Below, one piece after another: positions 1-13,719 of a stretch of 64,000 bases of DNA (positions within the stretch are counted from its first letter, which is position 1; each line of letters starts with the position of its first letter). The notes beneath the pieces are model-generated. The model was not told where the DNA came from. It searched no databases and saw only the letters and a list, made by a program, of their open reading frames with translations. Made by a program: the position numbers and the translations under genes. Origin of the DNA: Hofstenia miamia (lineage: Eukaryota > Xenacoelomorpha > Acoela); contig SCFE01000003.1 of the NCBI GenBank assembly GCA_004352715.1, positions 2,856,624-2,920,623 of the forward strand. The letters run 5' to 3'.

Positions 1-1780
1 CTTTAAATGAGCCATGTTGAAAAAAAGGAAAAGACTGCAAATTTTATCTATTTTGTCTATTTAAAATACTTGTAGGTGATGCACTAAATAAGTGCATTTA
101 TAATAGTGCACATATTTTTAAATTACATGTTTCTAAAAACCCATGGTCATGATCAAAGGACTAGGTGCATTCGGTTAAATTCCATTATTTTAGTTTGCAG
201 ATCAATTTACGCAAAATTCCTAATAAAACGTGTAAATCAATAAATATTTAAACGAATTTTGCAAAAAAACGAAAATATGTCCTGAATCTAATATCATAAC
301 GTCGACAATTTTGCACATAGTTGAGAACCATCAAAATGTATAACAAATTCTTCTGCAGTTTAGCGAGATTCTAATCAAATAATGTGAGCGTAAATAATAT
401 ATTTGCAGCACTGAATTGATACGTTCCAAGCAACGTTCATTGTTATTTGTAAAAGCAAATGCTTGTGTAGCGGAGCAGAATTTTCCAGATCATCGAATTA
501 GAGCATTTTTCTGATCTTGATAAAACAATTACTTCAAATATAACTGTTTTTGTATATTTCTGAGTGAAATCATATGTGACGATTGTCACGTGATTTGGAA
601 GTTATGTAAGCTTGTAAATATGTTAAAAATCGAGGCAATGTAGACTAATTGAGTTGAATTTAAATACTAGCGAAATGTGATTGGTTAAAATCCATTGGGG
701 AGTGTGGATATTAAATATATATAAGGATATTAGTGCCCCTGAGACTCCATCCTAATTATAGCTCATTTATATTTTGCGGTACTTTTGGCAAACCCTCTCT
801 CTCTCTTTCTATATATATATATATTTTTATGAAAACTTTTATTGTCTTTATCGCGACAAATATTATTGTCATCTTCAAGCATTTGTAGAAATATTCCCGA
901 ATTTTTTTCATTAAATGTTTTCGATCTTTAATAAATGTTTAAATTTGATTGATGTCTTTGTTTATTTATTAAGGTTTTCTTGATTGATTTAATACTTATG
1001 GCTTCTGCTATCTTAGTTTCACGATGTTTTACTAGTATGTTAAAATTTTTTAGCTTGCGTGCACATCCATGAATATATATTTCTGATTGTAGATGTCCTC
1101 TTATATGTTCTCTTGCCCGAATTTCTAAATGTCTTCTAGTTAATTAATTCGTAAGATCATTGATAGAAAATTTTCATCCAAGAAACAACCATTAAATGCT
1201 ACAAATAACCAAGAAAAAACAAATATATACTGAATGTTACCATTCCTAAGAACACGAGAAGTACAACTGCAGAGAACCATAAAAACATATAACAAAGAAT
1301 TACAAATTCGAAAATTTGTCCTGTATTTTATGCAAAGAAAATCATTCAGATGTTCCTTAATAAAGATCACATACTGATTTCCCTGTCTTCTAATATCGTT
1401 TATTCATACGACTATGATGAATGTTCAAGTTCATACATTGGCAATTATTTAATAGTTTTGTGATATTTTTGAATTGCATTTCTAGAAAAAAGTGAAAGTA
1501 TCAGATCGCTTCGACAGTTCCGCTGTTCAAAACATTTGGACTCGCTCAAGTATCTGTTGGTTTTTTAATCTTTTCAAACAGGGAATGAGCTATCGTTATC
1601 AAATTAAACAAAATTTTAGCAATCTGCCTTACAAGAATAAAAATCTCATTTTCTTACATTCTTCTATCTAAGTACGATCTATCAAATTACTTTGACTTAA
1701 TTGAAAATTCAAAAATTCTGAATTATAAATCAATAACATATATACAGTATGTACATAACTGGAGTATTTATTTGTTTTTT
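1..1780. other. AT-rich non-coding sequence
   Basis: I see no supported gene. A short CT run followed by a TA run lies at about 797-826. Open frames here are short and made of the F/L/I/N/K/Y codons expected by chance in AT-rich DNA. Confidence 0.5.
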
Positions 1781-1788
1781 AGGTGAAG

Positions 1789-1884
1789 CAGGACAGAAGA
1801 GAGAACGCTTTTGGTAGCAGGCTTGTCGTGGAGTAATATTTTAGGACCCACAACGCACATCTGCGAATCTGGATTGCCTGTGAG
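1789..1884 (+). CDS. Possible internal exon abutting a hAT insertion
   Basis: A strong pyrimidine tract and AG end at 1782. From 1789 one frame is open through the following transposon and has coding-like composition (for example LLVAGLSWSNILGPTTHIC). If the transposon at 1885-2131 is removed, the remaining sequence reads CCTGTGG followed by GTGAGAG, a good donor context. Against it: in this frame the exon must use a second AG six bases past the consensus one, and another frame read from 1783 stops after 17 codons. I do not recognise the protein and saw no partner exons. It could be chance or an older repeat. Confidence 0.2.
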
Positions 1885-2131
1885 CAGTAGAGTACGCAAG
1901 GGGGGCACGGTGGAATATCTTTCGTCAGGTTTTCAAAATGGATTACTATTGGTTGAATAAGAAGGTTTCGGTAAAAGATTGCGAAATTTTAAAACCTAAG
2001 GTCATAAAATTTATTTTATAGGCTCTATTTATCCAATATTTTCGAAAATGTAGCTTTTCGTATTCCGCTTAGGTCACTTACTTTATTAAGACTGGTCTCC
2101 GCTCAGTCCGGAAATCCTTTGTACACTCCTG
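1885..2131. mobile_element. hAT-type MITE with near-perfect 8-bp TSD
   Basis: The left end begins CAGTAGAGTACGC followed by a G run. The right end, read on the other strand, begins CAGGAGTGTACAAAGGATTT. Both ends match the two ends of the element at 57058-57443 (CAGTGGCGTACGC and CAGGGGCGTAGACAGGATTT). Flanks are CCTGTGAG (1877-1884) and CCTGTGGG (2132-2139), an 8-bp target duplication matching at 7 of 8 positions, as expected for hAT elements. No transposase is encoded, so it is non-autonomous. Confidence 0.75.
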
Positions 2132-2139
2132 CCTGTGGG

Positions 2140-4500
2140 TGAGAGTTGTGCATTCAAAATGAAGTATCTCTATATGTTCAAATTTTCTTTAGTTATCACA
2201 TATGTTTTTCAATCAAAAATTTCCTAGTGCACACAAGTTTGTAGAAAGCGGTCACTTGGGACCATCAATACTGATGAAAAGGCAAAAACACAGATGAGCG
2301 TAAGAATGTATGTGAAAAATATTTGAAAGCTTAATACAAAAATTGATTGAAAATAAATTTTTTAATTACAAATATTACAATACTGAATTTGCATTTTGTT
2401 TCCGATTAGCTGAATTTGCACAAGAAATCGACCATAAAAATGCCCGCAAGCTTTTGAGGAGCATGAACTAACCGAGTTTGAATAAAATTGAGTTTTAAGA
2501 ACCCCAATAAACAGGTTGAAATGGACATTAAGATCAAACAAGGAATTAATGTGGTGTCTTGCTTTAGCCATATAGTTGTCTATGACAATTTTTCAGAGAT
2601 CAAATATATTTTTTTACTTGCATTCCAAGGGTTGAATAGTGGTGACACTGAACACTTTTGTAATACTCAGAGTATAAAATTTACAATTCTAAAATTTATG
2701 GGAACGATTATCGTAATCTTTTTGCGTTTCCATTACGTGCTGCCCTTAAATAATAAAAGTTCATTGATTAAATTTCTAGATCTGTGGTAATATTATGTCT
2801 CCTCGGGTAAATATTTAGATTGAAGAGAAAATTCAACAAGTTCAAGATGGGTTAATACAATTCTGAATAACAATTTCATCCCTAGGAGCCAAGGCAAACT
2901 AAAGATTGCCTTGCTTGGTGCTATTACCCATTGAGTAGGATTTGTAATCCATGTTTTACCATTTATGCATAATTGCTTTTGTAGTGAAATAGTGTTTTTA
3001 CGTTTTTTACCATTTGAACATTGGGTTTTTGATGAATAATTATGGATGGAGAAAATGTGTTCACACAAAGCTTATATTATATAAATTCCTCGTATTGCAT
3101 TTTCTCTCCTGAACTATGTTCTGATCGCTATATTGGGTTTTTTTCACTAAAAGTTATTGAATGATAGTGTTGCATGCTTAATAAATATTTGTTACAAAGA
3201 ACACACCATAATTCTTTTAACAGAAAATTGTCATGAAATCCAACGGTTTGCCAAAGGCCTAGAATTCAAAATAGTCATGAACATTGTGAAAAAATTCATT
3301 TGCTCCATTTGGTCGAAAATATTTTGTCGTTAGATGGCGTACAATAATGTGCATTCTTTACTAATATTATAGTTGTGTTACGAGAACCTCAGTGTATGCC
3401 ATTGGGATTTCCATCTAGCCATTCTACTAATTTTTTTACGGCTTTAGAGGAAAATTGATTTCTGTATATAGCTGATAGTACATCTCTTTGAGGCTATTCT
3501 TCTACACTTCAGCTATTCATAAAACAACCATTTTTCTCGCCATGCACACGTTGAATAAAACTTTTATTTAATAATGAATGTGTAATTTAGTTGATTGCAG
3601 TATTCTAGAAAAAATATTTAGTCCTAAAATTTTCTTAAGCGAAGGAAAATATTGAAGGATGGACAAAAGACTTAAAATTTCATTCAAATCCATCTGCATT
3701 AAGCACAAGCTTCAAAATTCACATCCGCATCCATCCTCATCCGCGCTCAAAGAAATTTGCATCCTCAAATATCCGCATTTGGAAGTAAAAATTTTTAATG
3801 ATTTTTAATTATAATGGTTCAAGCTAACATAAAGCAAAAGAATTTCTCGTATATTTTTTCACTTACATAGGTACTGCCAAAATTGACAAGTATATAAAAT
3901 CTAGCTTATTTAAAAACATTTAGTTTTTGTTCTTAAATCGACTTCAAAGCAAATTGGATTCATAAAATTATCATCAGCATTTTTAATTTTTCTAATCCAC
4001 GTGGAGCGCGGACATCCACGCAAATATAAGTAATCCGAGTCCATCCTTGGAATATCAACATTATTAAATAATTCAAAAACAGTTTAGAAAATGGAACTGC
4101 TCAGTGTAAATTAAGGCATTAAATTCCATAAAGATAAACAAGAGTTGAATCGACTTCGATCTATCCGGTAGCCTTTGGAAATGAGGTAGACCGAAGATCA
4201 ATTTATGTTGCGAATTTTCAATAAATCTCAAGTAATGATAAAATATTAGCCAAGTCCAAGCCAGAGAAAGTGGTTACGCATTGCATTATGTGTAAGATGG
4301 ACCAGACTAAATGTAGAATGATTATATTCTTCCGTTTTTCATTTCCAACAAATATTATATTGATACATGAATTAATTTGATAACAACCCAATTCAATATT
4401 GTTACATGTGGGTAATTTTCACTATTGCTTTAATCTAAAAATCCATGCATTTCTTACAATTTGTGATTACTTCAGTAAAAAAATTCTGAATACTCATAAC
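2140..4500. other. Non-coding sequence
   Basis: No gene or element with clear boundaries was seen. Minus-strand open frames at 2362-2571 and 2793-3068 have no splice context or recognisable motif and are probably chance. Confidence 0.45.
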
Positions 4501-4502
4501 AA

Positions 4503-4812
4503 GACTGTCAACGAATCGAGCTTCTGACGAGCCGAGCTTGAGCACTGTATTAGATATACAAAAGAGCCCAAAACGAGCCTTGTTTTAAAACAATCAAATT
4601 TATAGTTTTGTTTCTTAATCTGATTATGCAGATTTTTCTTGTTTTTTCATTCAATATACCTTACTCATAGTCTTATTTTAAAATGTTTATCAAATAATAA
4701 GAACAGCTATGTAAATTATTGTGTTAAGACAAGCCTCATTGAAAGGTTATAAATGCCGAGCCGAGATGAACATAGTTAAAGTGAGCCGAGCAAGCTGAGC
4801 TTAAAAATCTGT
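4503..4812. mobile_element. GAGCCGAGC-type MITE, copy 1 (diverged)
   Basis: It aligns over about 300 bp with the copy at 59754-60057. Shared blocks include GAGCTTGAGCAC, GATATACAAA, GATTATGCAGATTTTTCTT, TTTTTTCATTCA and GCCTCATTGAAAG, with GAGCCGAGC words near both ends. The termini of this copy are worn, so its inverted repeats are not clean. Confidence 0.65.
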
Positions 4813-4889
4813 TTATAACTGACTAAATTATAAAAATATCTCAAATCTGCCATCCCATGCGTTAGAGAATTGTCTTCCCTTTAATTTTC

Positions 4890-5000
4890 ATCCTTAGTTA
4901 GGGCCACTGCAAGAATCTGCCCGGGTGAGCCTTGCCTTTGCACCTGGCACGGACACTTCTGACTTTGCACACGGTGGGACCGGAAGGGTTTTGGGTGTTT
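4890..5000. repeat. GC-rich island of unknown origin
   Basis: A compact block, richer in G and C than its surroundings, contains CTGCCCGGGTGAGCC and GGTGGGACCGGAAGG. I saw no open frame with splice signals. It is probably part of an old repeat. Confidence 0.3.
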
Positions 5001-5498
5001 TATTGACAGAAAACAAAGTAGTTGAGCCTAGTTGTTGATGCCATAAACTTTCTTATTGAACACTAGATTTCGGAAAAATTTAATGTGTTTGCAAAAATCA
5101 CATTTTTAATTAAAATGTTTGAACACAACGGTTTGTGATTTTAGAGGCACAATAGTTTGTTTCGCCTTAAGTCCGAACACCTGTTTCTCGCAAGGTATAC
5201 CCCTTCATTTTAATTCATCTTGCAAAGATGCTCAATTTTTGATTGGCTGTTGGTTTATAATACAGCATACGTATTGTCTAAAAGAAAGGTGGACAAAAGC
5301 ATTTTCGTCAGCCTTCTGATTAACTATTCTGATTGGATAAATTGCCTTACAAATTGTACATACTGCTGTAATAATGGTTTTTTTGTTAATATTTGTTGAA
5401 TTTTAGATAAATTAGTTACCTAATTTCTAAAATAATGTGATAAATGCTCTGCTTCCTTAATTATAACTACAATTAGCCATATTATTTAAAATATTTTT

Positions 5499-5519
5499 AA
5501 GGTGGATCAAGGCCACCTT
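5499..5519. repeat. Short perfect hairpin
   Basis: AAGGTGG and CCACCTT are separated by seven bases. There is no T run to suggest a terminator, and the function is unknown. Confidence 0.45.
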
Positions 5520-5848
5520 GGCCAACGATAGAAACGCGCAATTTGCGAGTACAATTTATTACGGGTAAAATATAGGTTATATGCAGAAATAATATATTGT
5601 AAAATTATTCACTTTTAAGAAAGCTATTTGTTATAATGAGATAGTCAATAAAAGAAGACTGAAGTAAAGTTTTTCAATGCATTTAAAATTATCGTTTATT
5701 TATATTTATAATAGAATTTTCCCCAAACAACATGAAATTTTGATATTTTTTCTTTAAATCTAGTGCGAGAATATTCGAAAATTGAAGGTTGAATCAAAAT
5801 ATATTTTGCTGTATATAAGTCCGTTTGAATTTAGTTATGACATCTATA

Positions 5849-5957
5849 TTCGGGTATAGGTATTAGTGCAATGCGGATAGAGTTTCTTAATGTAACACAG
5901 CCCGTCAAAGAAACTTTCTTACACCGTAGCCACCTATACCCGAAATATTCTATCCGC
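5849..5957. repeat. Interlocking inverted repeats
   Basis: TTCGGGTATAGGT (5849-5861) is complementary to ACCTATACCCGAA (5932-5944). GCGGATAG (about 5873-5880) is complementary to CTATCCGC (5950-5957). The two pairs cross rather than nest. Similar TACCCG/CGGGTA words recur at about 6255-6290 and 6940-7050. Confidence 0.5.
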
Positions 5958-5959
5958 AC

Positions 5960-8900
5960 TCAAAAATGATATATTCTTTGCTATCAAATAATTTAAGAGT
6001 TTCAAAAAAATTTTCGATCAGAATTCAAATTATTACATTTTAATTTTTTCAAAATTTTTGTTTTGAAAAGATCATATCCACATAGTGTGGAATGGAAATA
6101 AGCTTACTCTTTTCACCTCCACACGTTAATAATTGTGTGTAACAAGTACCCATGAGTAGCATCCATTCCCGGATATCACTAACGAGCATAGCATTAGCAA
6201 GAGTCATTTGCAAACTGCGGGAATACTGACGTGTAAGGTACATCTTCTCCAGGTACGGGTATCAGATATACCCTACCCGCACAGTCCTAACCCATAGCCG
6301 TGACCAACAACAATTGAAATGTTGGTTAAGCTCAAACTCTACCTTAATAAAGGAACTTAAAATTCACACGCAAACGTTTCTTAGACCTCAATTTTCAAAG
6401 AATAGAATGCATACAACAATATAGATCATAGCCACAATTAAGCTTTCGTAATGATCTTAGAAGAAAGTTCTATTGCAAAGTTTATTCATTAAGTATGTCA
6501 TCATTGATTTCTACTTGAATTATAAAGGAATTTGATATTTATTCTTGATGACGTAATAAATTTCTTACTAATGAATAATTTTCTTATCGTAAATGTTACA
6601 TTTTTGTTTACTTTTTTGCGACATCATCGAATTTTTATTACTTCGACCAGAATACTAAGGTAAATATGCATCTATAAATATTGCTTTCATCTTCAAGTTG
6701 TTATCTTCTCTTTGATGTGCTGGAATTTGATCATATTTCAAATATTTAAATGCTAATTATAATCACTACTTATCACAGAGATCATGACAGTGTATAAATT
6801 TCAAAGGTATTTTTTTAATATTGAAGTTAATATTGCTGCATGTTTTACAATCCCACTTTTCTTCAGTGTCAAAAACAGATTTAATGTAAAAAACGAATTT
6901 GCTACCGTGTCAGAATTCGCGATGCAAGGTAGTTTTGTGTGGGTAGGGTTAAGGTTAGGACTGTCTTTCCATTGAACGCTCTGTACCCAAGTCCCAACCA
7001 AAGCTTTACCCATACCCGTAAAAGTCGGACTCGTACCCGGCGTTACCAGCAGAAGTAAATTATTCATGTCTTTAGGAAGTAAAACAAATTATAGCAAAAT
7101 CAATGAAAATAATGCAAATTATAGTAATACAAAGTACAAAAAATTTACAAGCAAATGGAGAAATATTTATCAATATTTATCTTTTATAAATAACACTTAA
7201 CTGATTTGTTCTGGTAAAAATGCTGTTTGTCTACATGTAATAGTATGCTTGGTGTACCTAAAGACTAGCTCATTATTGTTTTGTAATGCTGAAAAAGCAT
7301 GATATCTACGAGCAAGTATCTACACTCTAGGAAATCTGTGTTGATAATGATGCGAAAAATTTTTAGTAAACTCTTAATTTATTAATTAATTTCAAAATCA
7401 ACAGAAAGGCAAGATTTCGACTGAATAGAATCCTTAGGCTTTTTAGTTACACGATTATACACATAGATTCCAAGTGACAATGTTAGTGACTTTTTCATAA
7501 CAAGTATTTTAAAGGACTAATAACAACTGATTTCAATACTAAACGGTAAAAATTTTCCCAAAATGCTTCCATTCTTTCCATTCATAGTTCATAAGCTTTA
7601 TTCCAATTGTTATTAAAGAAGTTAACATGTAGTAATTTTACATAAAACGGGCATCGACATCTTGTGTTTAAAAATAGAAGCTATATATTCGTTTGGAATT
7701 TAGACCAGTAGCCTTAAAATTTCGCCCACTTCCCAGCAATCAACCATGAATTTTTCTATTATGTCATCGCTATTTTCATTAAGCGCCATATTTACATGCA
7801 ATGGTACCCATTGGAATTTACCATCCATAGTAGCCTAAAAAATGATAAAGCCGAACACGCACCTCTCTAACGCAAGGAGACTTTCACACAATGAGACCAG
7901 GTAAAATAACGAAATAAGTGACCCGACTGGACTTGACCAGATGTTTTTTGAAATAAAAAATATAACAATCAAAAAAAATACAACAATCAAATATGAAAGA
8001 TTAATTTTTAAGAAAAATATTTATTGTTGATAAATTTGGAATTGCGGATACATTGTTAAAATATTTTGAAATTTTATTTTTGCGTTCATTTTAAACTAAT
8101 TTAACCCATATTGATATTGCAATAATGGTATAATCATTTGTACGGTTTTTGTGAAGAGAGAAATTTGCAGAGACTCGGGTGCTAAGACGCAGTTTTAGTC
8201 TACAGTTGGCGCCTCCTCATCTTCCGTTTGCATAATTTAACCGTTAATTACCCCGTTATCAAATGATTTAAGTGGATGGTGCTGATATTTTTTCGAAATC
8301 TCCACTTTTTTCAAAATGCGTATAAATGAACCATCGACTAAATTCTAGCTGGAAAAATCAAAAAAATTTTTTAATAATAAATTTTTATTAAATTCCAATT
8401 TAGTTCGACCTGAACTGAACTATCTAACATAAATATGGAAAGGATTAAAATTTTATAATCATACATTGTAATGATTAAAATAAACCCTTGCCCTAATATA
8501 CAAATTTGTTATGCACGAATTTTTTGACAAAATATATAAAGAGCTAGTTTTTTATGTAGTTATTTATGACAATATTTTGAATTAGTATTTTATTGTAAAT
8601 GCACTCTTAATGGCCACCTCACTTCTTCATTAAGTGTCGTTAACGTAATTTCCTAAGTTTTCCAAAATATCATATACTAGACCTCTAACCGAACTATTCC
8701 AAGTTGTCATATTGCAAACATTTAATATTGAAGTCTTGCTCTCCCATCCGGCACGCAACCTGGGTTGCAACTAACACTGATATCTTGCCTTTCCCAAGAA
8801 TGAGATTTCAATTTTTGATAAAAAATTTTATGACTACCATCGAATTTAACTTTTTGCCATTCCCTTCTTTATACCAGCAGGTGAGTCAAAAGGTCGTTAT

Positions 8901-8980
8901 TTACTTAAAATGATATATTTGATAGTAGGTAAATGAAAAAAGTATATACAACATATATTTTTAACAAGTGAAAGTAAATA
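5960..8980. other. Non-coding sequence with TACCCG-rich patches
   Basis: Two patches (about 6255-6300 and 6940-7050) carry repeated TACCC/GGGTA words and GGGTTAAGGTTAGG, like other repeat islands in the window. No supported gene was seen. Confidence 0.4.
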
Positions 8981-8989
8981 ATAATATAT

Positions 8990-9312
8990 ATTTGAAATGC
9001 TCTCCATTCACATTGAGAAACACTAAAGAGTTCTGGTACAAAATGTTGAATTCAGCTGCCATTTGATCATGTATATTTTTTGCATTGATGAGTGCTTTAA
9101 TCAGATCAATATCATTTGGTTTGCCTTAATGGTAAATTTCATCTTTTAAAAGTGGCTACAACCAATAATTTAGATTAGGCAGATCTGGAGATCTTGCAAG
9201 ACCCCTTCTGATAAGCTGATGATCAAAATTATAAGTTATGAATTCCTTAAAACTTTACTGGGCAAGCGCCTTCTTAATGAACAATGGTTGGGGATAGTTT
9301 CTGCATACTTTG
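8990..9312 (-). pseudogene. Decayed mariner-like transposase, C-terminal part
   Basis: Read on the minus strand, the frame gives EFITYNFDHQLIRRGLARSPD, then NYWL-stop-PLLKDEIYH, then GKPNDIDLIKALI, ending near VNGEHF. This follows the mariner/Tc-type order of ARSPDL, DFFLWGYLKDKVY-like, a helical region and a final GxHFE-like motif. The PD of ARSPDL lies in the catalytic DDE/D region. Two in-frame stops (TAG at an expected Trp, then TAA) and loss of the N-terminal half make it a relic. No terminal repeats were found. Confidence 0.7.
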
Positions 9313-9313
9313 C

Positions 9314-9764
9314 TGAAAAAATACCACATCAGTTCTGATTAAAGTGGAGTCGATTGGGCAGTGACATTTAATAAGAATGTTATGGTCACTTTTTAAAAGA
9401 ATGAGAAGCAACACTTCTTGTTTCTTCAAATCACTTGAAAATATTTGTAATAAAATGTTTGAAAAAAAGTTGTGTGGAAATTATTTTGTGTTTGAAATTT
9501 TTATAAGGTTGCACTTAAGCTTTTGCCANNNNNNNNNNNNNNNNNNNNNTGAAAAAATACCACATCAGTTCTGATTAAAGTGGAGTCGATTGGGCAGTGA
9601 CATTTAATAAGAATGTTATGGTCACTTTTTAAAAGAATGAGAAGCAACACTTCTTGTTTCTTCAAATCACTTGAAAATATTTGTAATAAAATGTTTGAAA
9701 AAAAGTTGTGTGGAAATTATTTTGTGTTTGAAATTTTTATAAGGTTGCACTTAAGCTTTTGCCA
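9314..9764. repeat. Duplicated contig ends around a 21-N gap
   Basis: Bases 9314-9528 and 9550-9764 are the same 215-bp sequence, separated only by the N run at 9529-9549. This is the usual sign of unmerged overlapping contigs, not a real tandem repeat. Confidence 0.85.
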
Positions 9765-12700
9765 TTTTGATAATAAAGTTTCAAAATAATATCATAAATC
9801 CATACTAGTTGGCTTACTCTACAATAGTAAAACATGCAGATTATCTAATACTTTTGTATGTACACTATATACATTATATGTGAACAGAAATCAATGATGA
9901 TATATGATGGAGAAATAATTACAAATTCAAAACTAAAAAAGTATTTATGTCTTGAATTCAATTAATTTATTTGCTTATTAAATAAATGTGATCTGGAAAT
10001 TCAATTGACCAAAAAACCGGTTGCAGTTCTACAAAGTAGCAGCCCAGCCAAGTGTAACTTTCATTAAACCACTAAAATTATATATTAATCTTTATGACAA
10101 AATAATTTTTATAAAATAAGACTATTTAGAAACCTATACTGTTTTATGCTAATCTTTTGTTAATACTTAACAATTTATTGTAAATTTCATAAAATATTAG
10201 AATTCTGAAATATTTGCATGTATAAACGTTGCATGTTCATCACGAACCTATCTAAATGTTGATGTTCGCAAGCTTGAGCCTGAGATCCAATCACCAAGTG
10301 CTTGAACAATTTGAATTGAATTGTCAATAATTAGAAATTAATCATTAAGTAAAGATTGCATGTAAAGCATTAAAATTCTACAGAAAGTTACACAAGCAGA
10401 GTTCATAAGTATTTTTTTATGGCTAGGGCTCAACTAAATGTCGTCATAAAAACTCAAAAACATGGAATTTGACAGGTAAAAAATGATTCATCTGTTTTGT
10501 AGTTATTAGTATTTCAAAATTCCAGGTGAAATTTTTTGTCCCAAATATTCAATGAGATTTGATGTGTTTCTCTGTTTATACAACTCATGTATGTTTTAGT
10601 GACAAAATTCAAGATAATATTACTGCTTAAATGATCATTGTAATAGGTTATATTTTTACAATTAATATTTGCTTTGAATACAATAAACATGTGCTACGCT
10701 GTAGGCTCTAGTTTTTCGTGATATAACCAAGACTTTGGTTATCTGAAATATCCATTTAAGAACTTTAAAAATACAGATGTCATTCCAGTGGCGTCAAACC
10801 TAAGGAGCTAAACTCCACTGTTTTTTTGAAAGCAAAATTTTTGCATATGATAGATTAAATTATTACCTGTATTTTTAATTTTGTTGTCCTTTTAGTACAT
10901 TGTAAGAGTAATTATTATTATAATTACTGTACTTTTCAAAAAAAACTTCCAAATTATTATGTTAGTAATTCATAAACGAGATTTCACAGCAATAATTTGA
11001 TGGAATTTCATACTTAGTATAAATAAGCATGATTAAATTATTCCACTTTCAATAAAGTAAAAGCTATTGGCCACAAACTGAAATTTCATTTATTTCAGCA
11101 AAAGTAGAAAACACAAAAAAACTGAACAGTTCTTGCCAAAATTTAAGTGTTATATATGATTTTTGTAAAAACTAGTCTTTTATCATGACCACATCAAGAA
11201 ATGTGCTTAATTTCCTCAGATTTGAAGAAGGTGAACAGTATCTTTCGGAACAAACTTTTTACTTTGTTGAAATGAGCAATATTTTGGTTCATGGCAATTG
11301 TTGCTGAATTTTATATGTGAGAGAGAACTTCAATTATTCAAAGTGAATATTTTCAAATATGTTTTTGCTGTTTGGTATTTTCAATACGTATAATGTTAAG
11401 TGTAAATTTAATATTGGAAAACTGAAAAATTAAAAAAAATACTGCAAACAGAATCATTGCGCCAGAATCCGCACTGATAGTCATTTTTCAAGGTACTTGA
11501 CTTGCATACATTAGAAAACCTGCCTTTGTTTGGATTTTTGAGAAACTGTCTTACACATTATTAAATTAATGTTAGACTTGTTATATAAATAAAATACATG
11601 TTAATAATGAAAATTGAGCTAGCTTCAAATTTTTTATCCACAATGCCAAAACAGTTTCGTTCTTTGATTATTCTTAAATAGTTTGCTATTTTTTTAATAA
11701 TACAAACTGTTTTCCCGCATTTTCAAACACTTTTCTCCAAGTCTATTAGGAAATTTACAAATTGGTAGTGAATGTGCACACATAGGGCAATCAGATAACC
11801 TAAAATATTTTTCTCACATGAGAGTGGAGACACTTCTTTATTGTGTTGTTTTTTCGAAATTATGAGTACTCGAAATAATTGAAAGGAAATCATTATATAT
11901 TTTAAAAAATTTTTGGGTTAACAACAGCCTGGTGTACTTTTAAAAGGAAAACTGTTTTTTCACATTCTCAAAAAATGTTCTTCAAGCTTTTGGAAATCGT
12001 GAGCCATGGACACATCTATTGGTGAATGTGCTTGAACGTAGTGTGACAAAAATGTGTATTAAACTATTTTGCTGAAGTACTTGACTATTATTATTTTCAA
12101 AAACGATTTAAATATTCTTCATATAATTCTAAGCCTTAGAGTACATTAAGGCAACACTGAAGTTAAACTGTTTCTTTATATACAGGTAGACCTCTACCCC
12201 TTTGAAATGTGTCATGCACAAAGTCAGAGATAGCAGCGCAAAAGTCACCAGAGTTAAGGCTTTCACGCAAAGACCGTGGTTTTGTGACGTAGACGAAAGT
12301 CTAGACACTCCTTAATCTATAGTGCCCTCTGATTTTGCATATCTTTATTAGTATGTGAACTATGCGTTCTTAATTTTTTTTCAAGAAATCTTAAGAACAT
12401 TTAGTAAAATTCCAAAGCTGTTCAAAGACAATGATTCTTAGTACTTTACATTTTCTCAAATAAAAATTTTTTTCGAATGTCTAAACCCCTTGATTGTTAA
12501 GGGGTTTGAAACCACTGACTCATAATATTCTTTTTGAAAATTACTTATAAAGTCCTCCCATACCAATGCTGTTCAATATTCCCTCATTGTTTTCAAAGTA
12601 GAAACTAAATCTAGACACAAAATTGTGCTTGGGTCTAAATATTGAGTTTGAGTTACGTCCAAATGTTTGATTGAAATGGCTTTATCTCTGAATTTAAGCC

Positions 12701-13680
12701 AATTAGCATGTGTTGGTTCTGGGTTCGACCTCTGGAGAAAGTTCATCTCTTGTGCGATTAGACTGTTTGATTATCTAAGCCTTAGTAATGAATTTAAGAA
12801 ATTTCCATAAAAAATTAGTTAATATTTTGAAATACTACGAGCACAGTAATGCCTTTATATTAATGAGGAATGGTATACAAATGAGGATGACCATAATTAG
12901 CAACAATTCTTGAAATATGACTTCATTGCTTGCCACTGTAGGTTTGCTGTACCTATCAAGATGAAAGCCAGTGTTTCAAATTCAAATCATAAGGATACTA
13001 AAATATGTAAAAATTTGATTGTAAAAAAATAGATTTTCCAACTATTAATCCATCTGGAGTCAATAAATTTATTGTCAAAAAGTTATCAACTGTGAACATC
13101 AATTAATAAACATAAACAGGAGAAATTTGAGGAGTACATTTTGCTGCAAACTTATTCAGGAAGCAATTCACACAGTAGTTATAATGAATGGAATTCAATT
13201 GAATACTTTACGCCCTGTTGATTGAAAAGCTAATATCATTGTTCAAGATAAATAAGCAAATGCCACATTTGAGCTAGTTCTATGGAATCAAATCAAAATG
13301 ACTGTGTCCGATACAACAAGTTATAACCCAGCAATAAAATAGATAAACCATAGATGTTAACATCATATTCTAGATAGAATTCAACTAATATTCATTGCAA
13401 TATAGTTGAAATAGCTTACTTCCAAATTACCAAATGAAACGGAAATTGTTAGAAAAGCTAAAAGAAGTTGTAATGAGAGGAAATTTAGTAATTTTTAGCA
13501 GTTCTTAGATGGCTTTTTTTATTTTAAAAGAAAAATAAAGAAGACAAATTTCAAGCTAGTACTCGAATTTTAAATACATAAAACTGGTTGGGGATGTGAA
13601 CTTTTTGAATTTTTTTTTCAAAAACTAATAGTTTTCCCTTTTATGTGCAAATACTCATCTCATGAAAAGATGAAGAATTT
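9765..13680. other. Non-coding sequence
   Basis: Nothing recognisable as a gene. A patch at about 12190-12340 is richer in G and C and may be an old MITE, but I could not define its ends. Confidence 0.4.
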
Positions 13681-13685
13681 TTTTA

Positions 13686-13686
<1 letters not shown>

Positions 13687-13716
<30 letters not shown>

Positions 13717-13719
13717 TAT
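13687..13719. repeat. A run then (TA)n microsatellite
   Basis: A run of A leads into an uninterrupted TA repeat. Confidence 0.9.

Noticed and set aside
12690-12760. tRNA-like GGGTTCGACC box
   Set aside because: It does not fit the box B consensus and no cloverleaf arms or box A could be placed.
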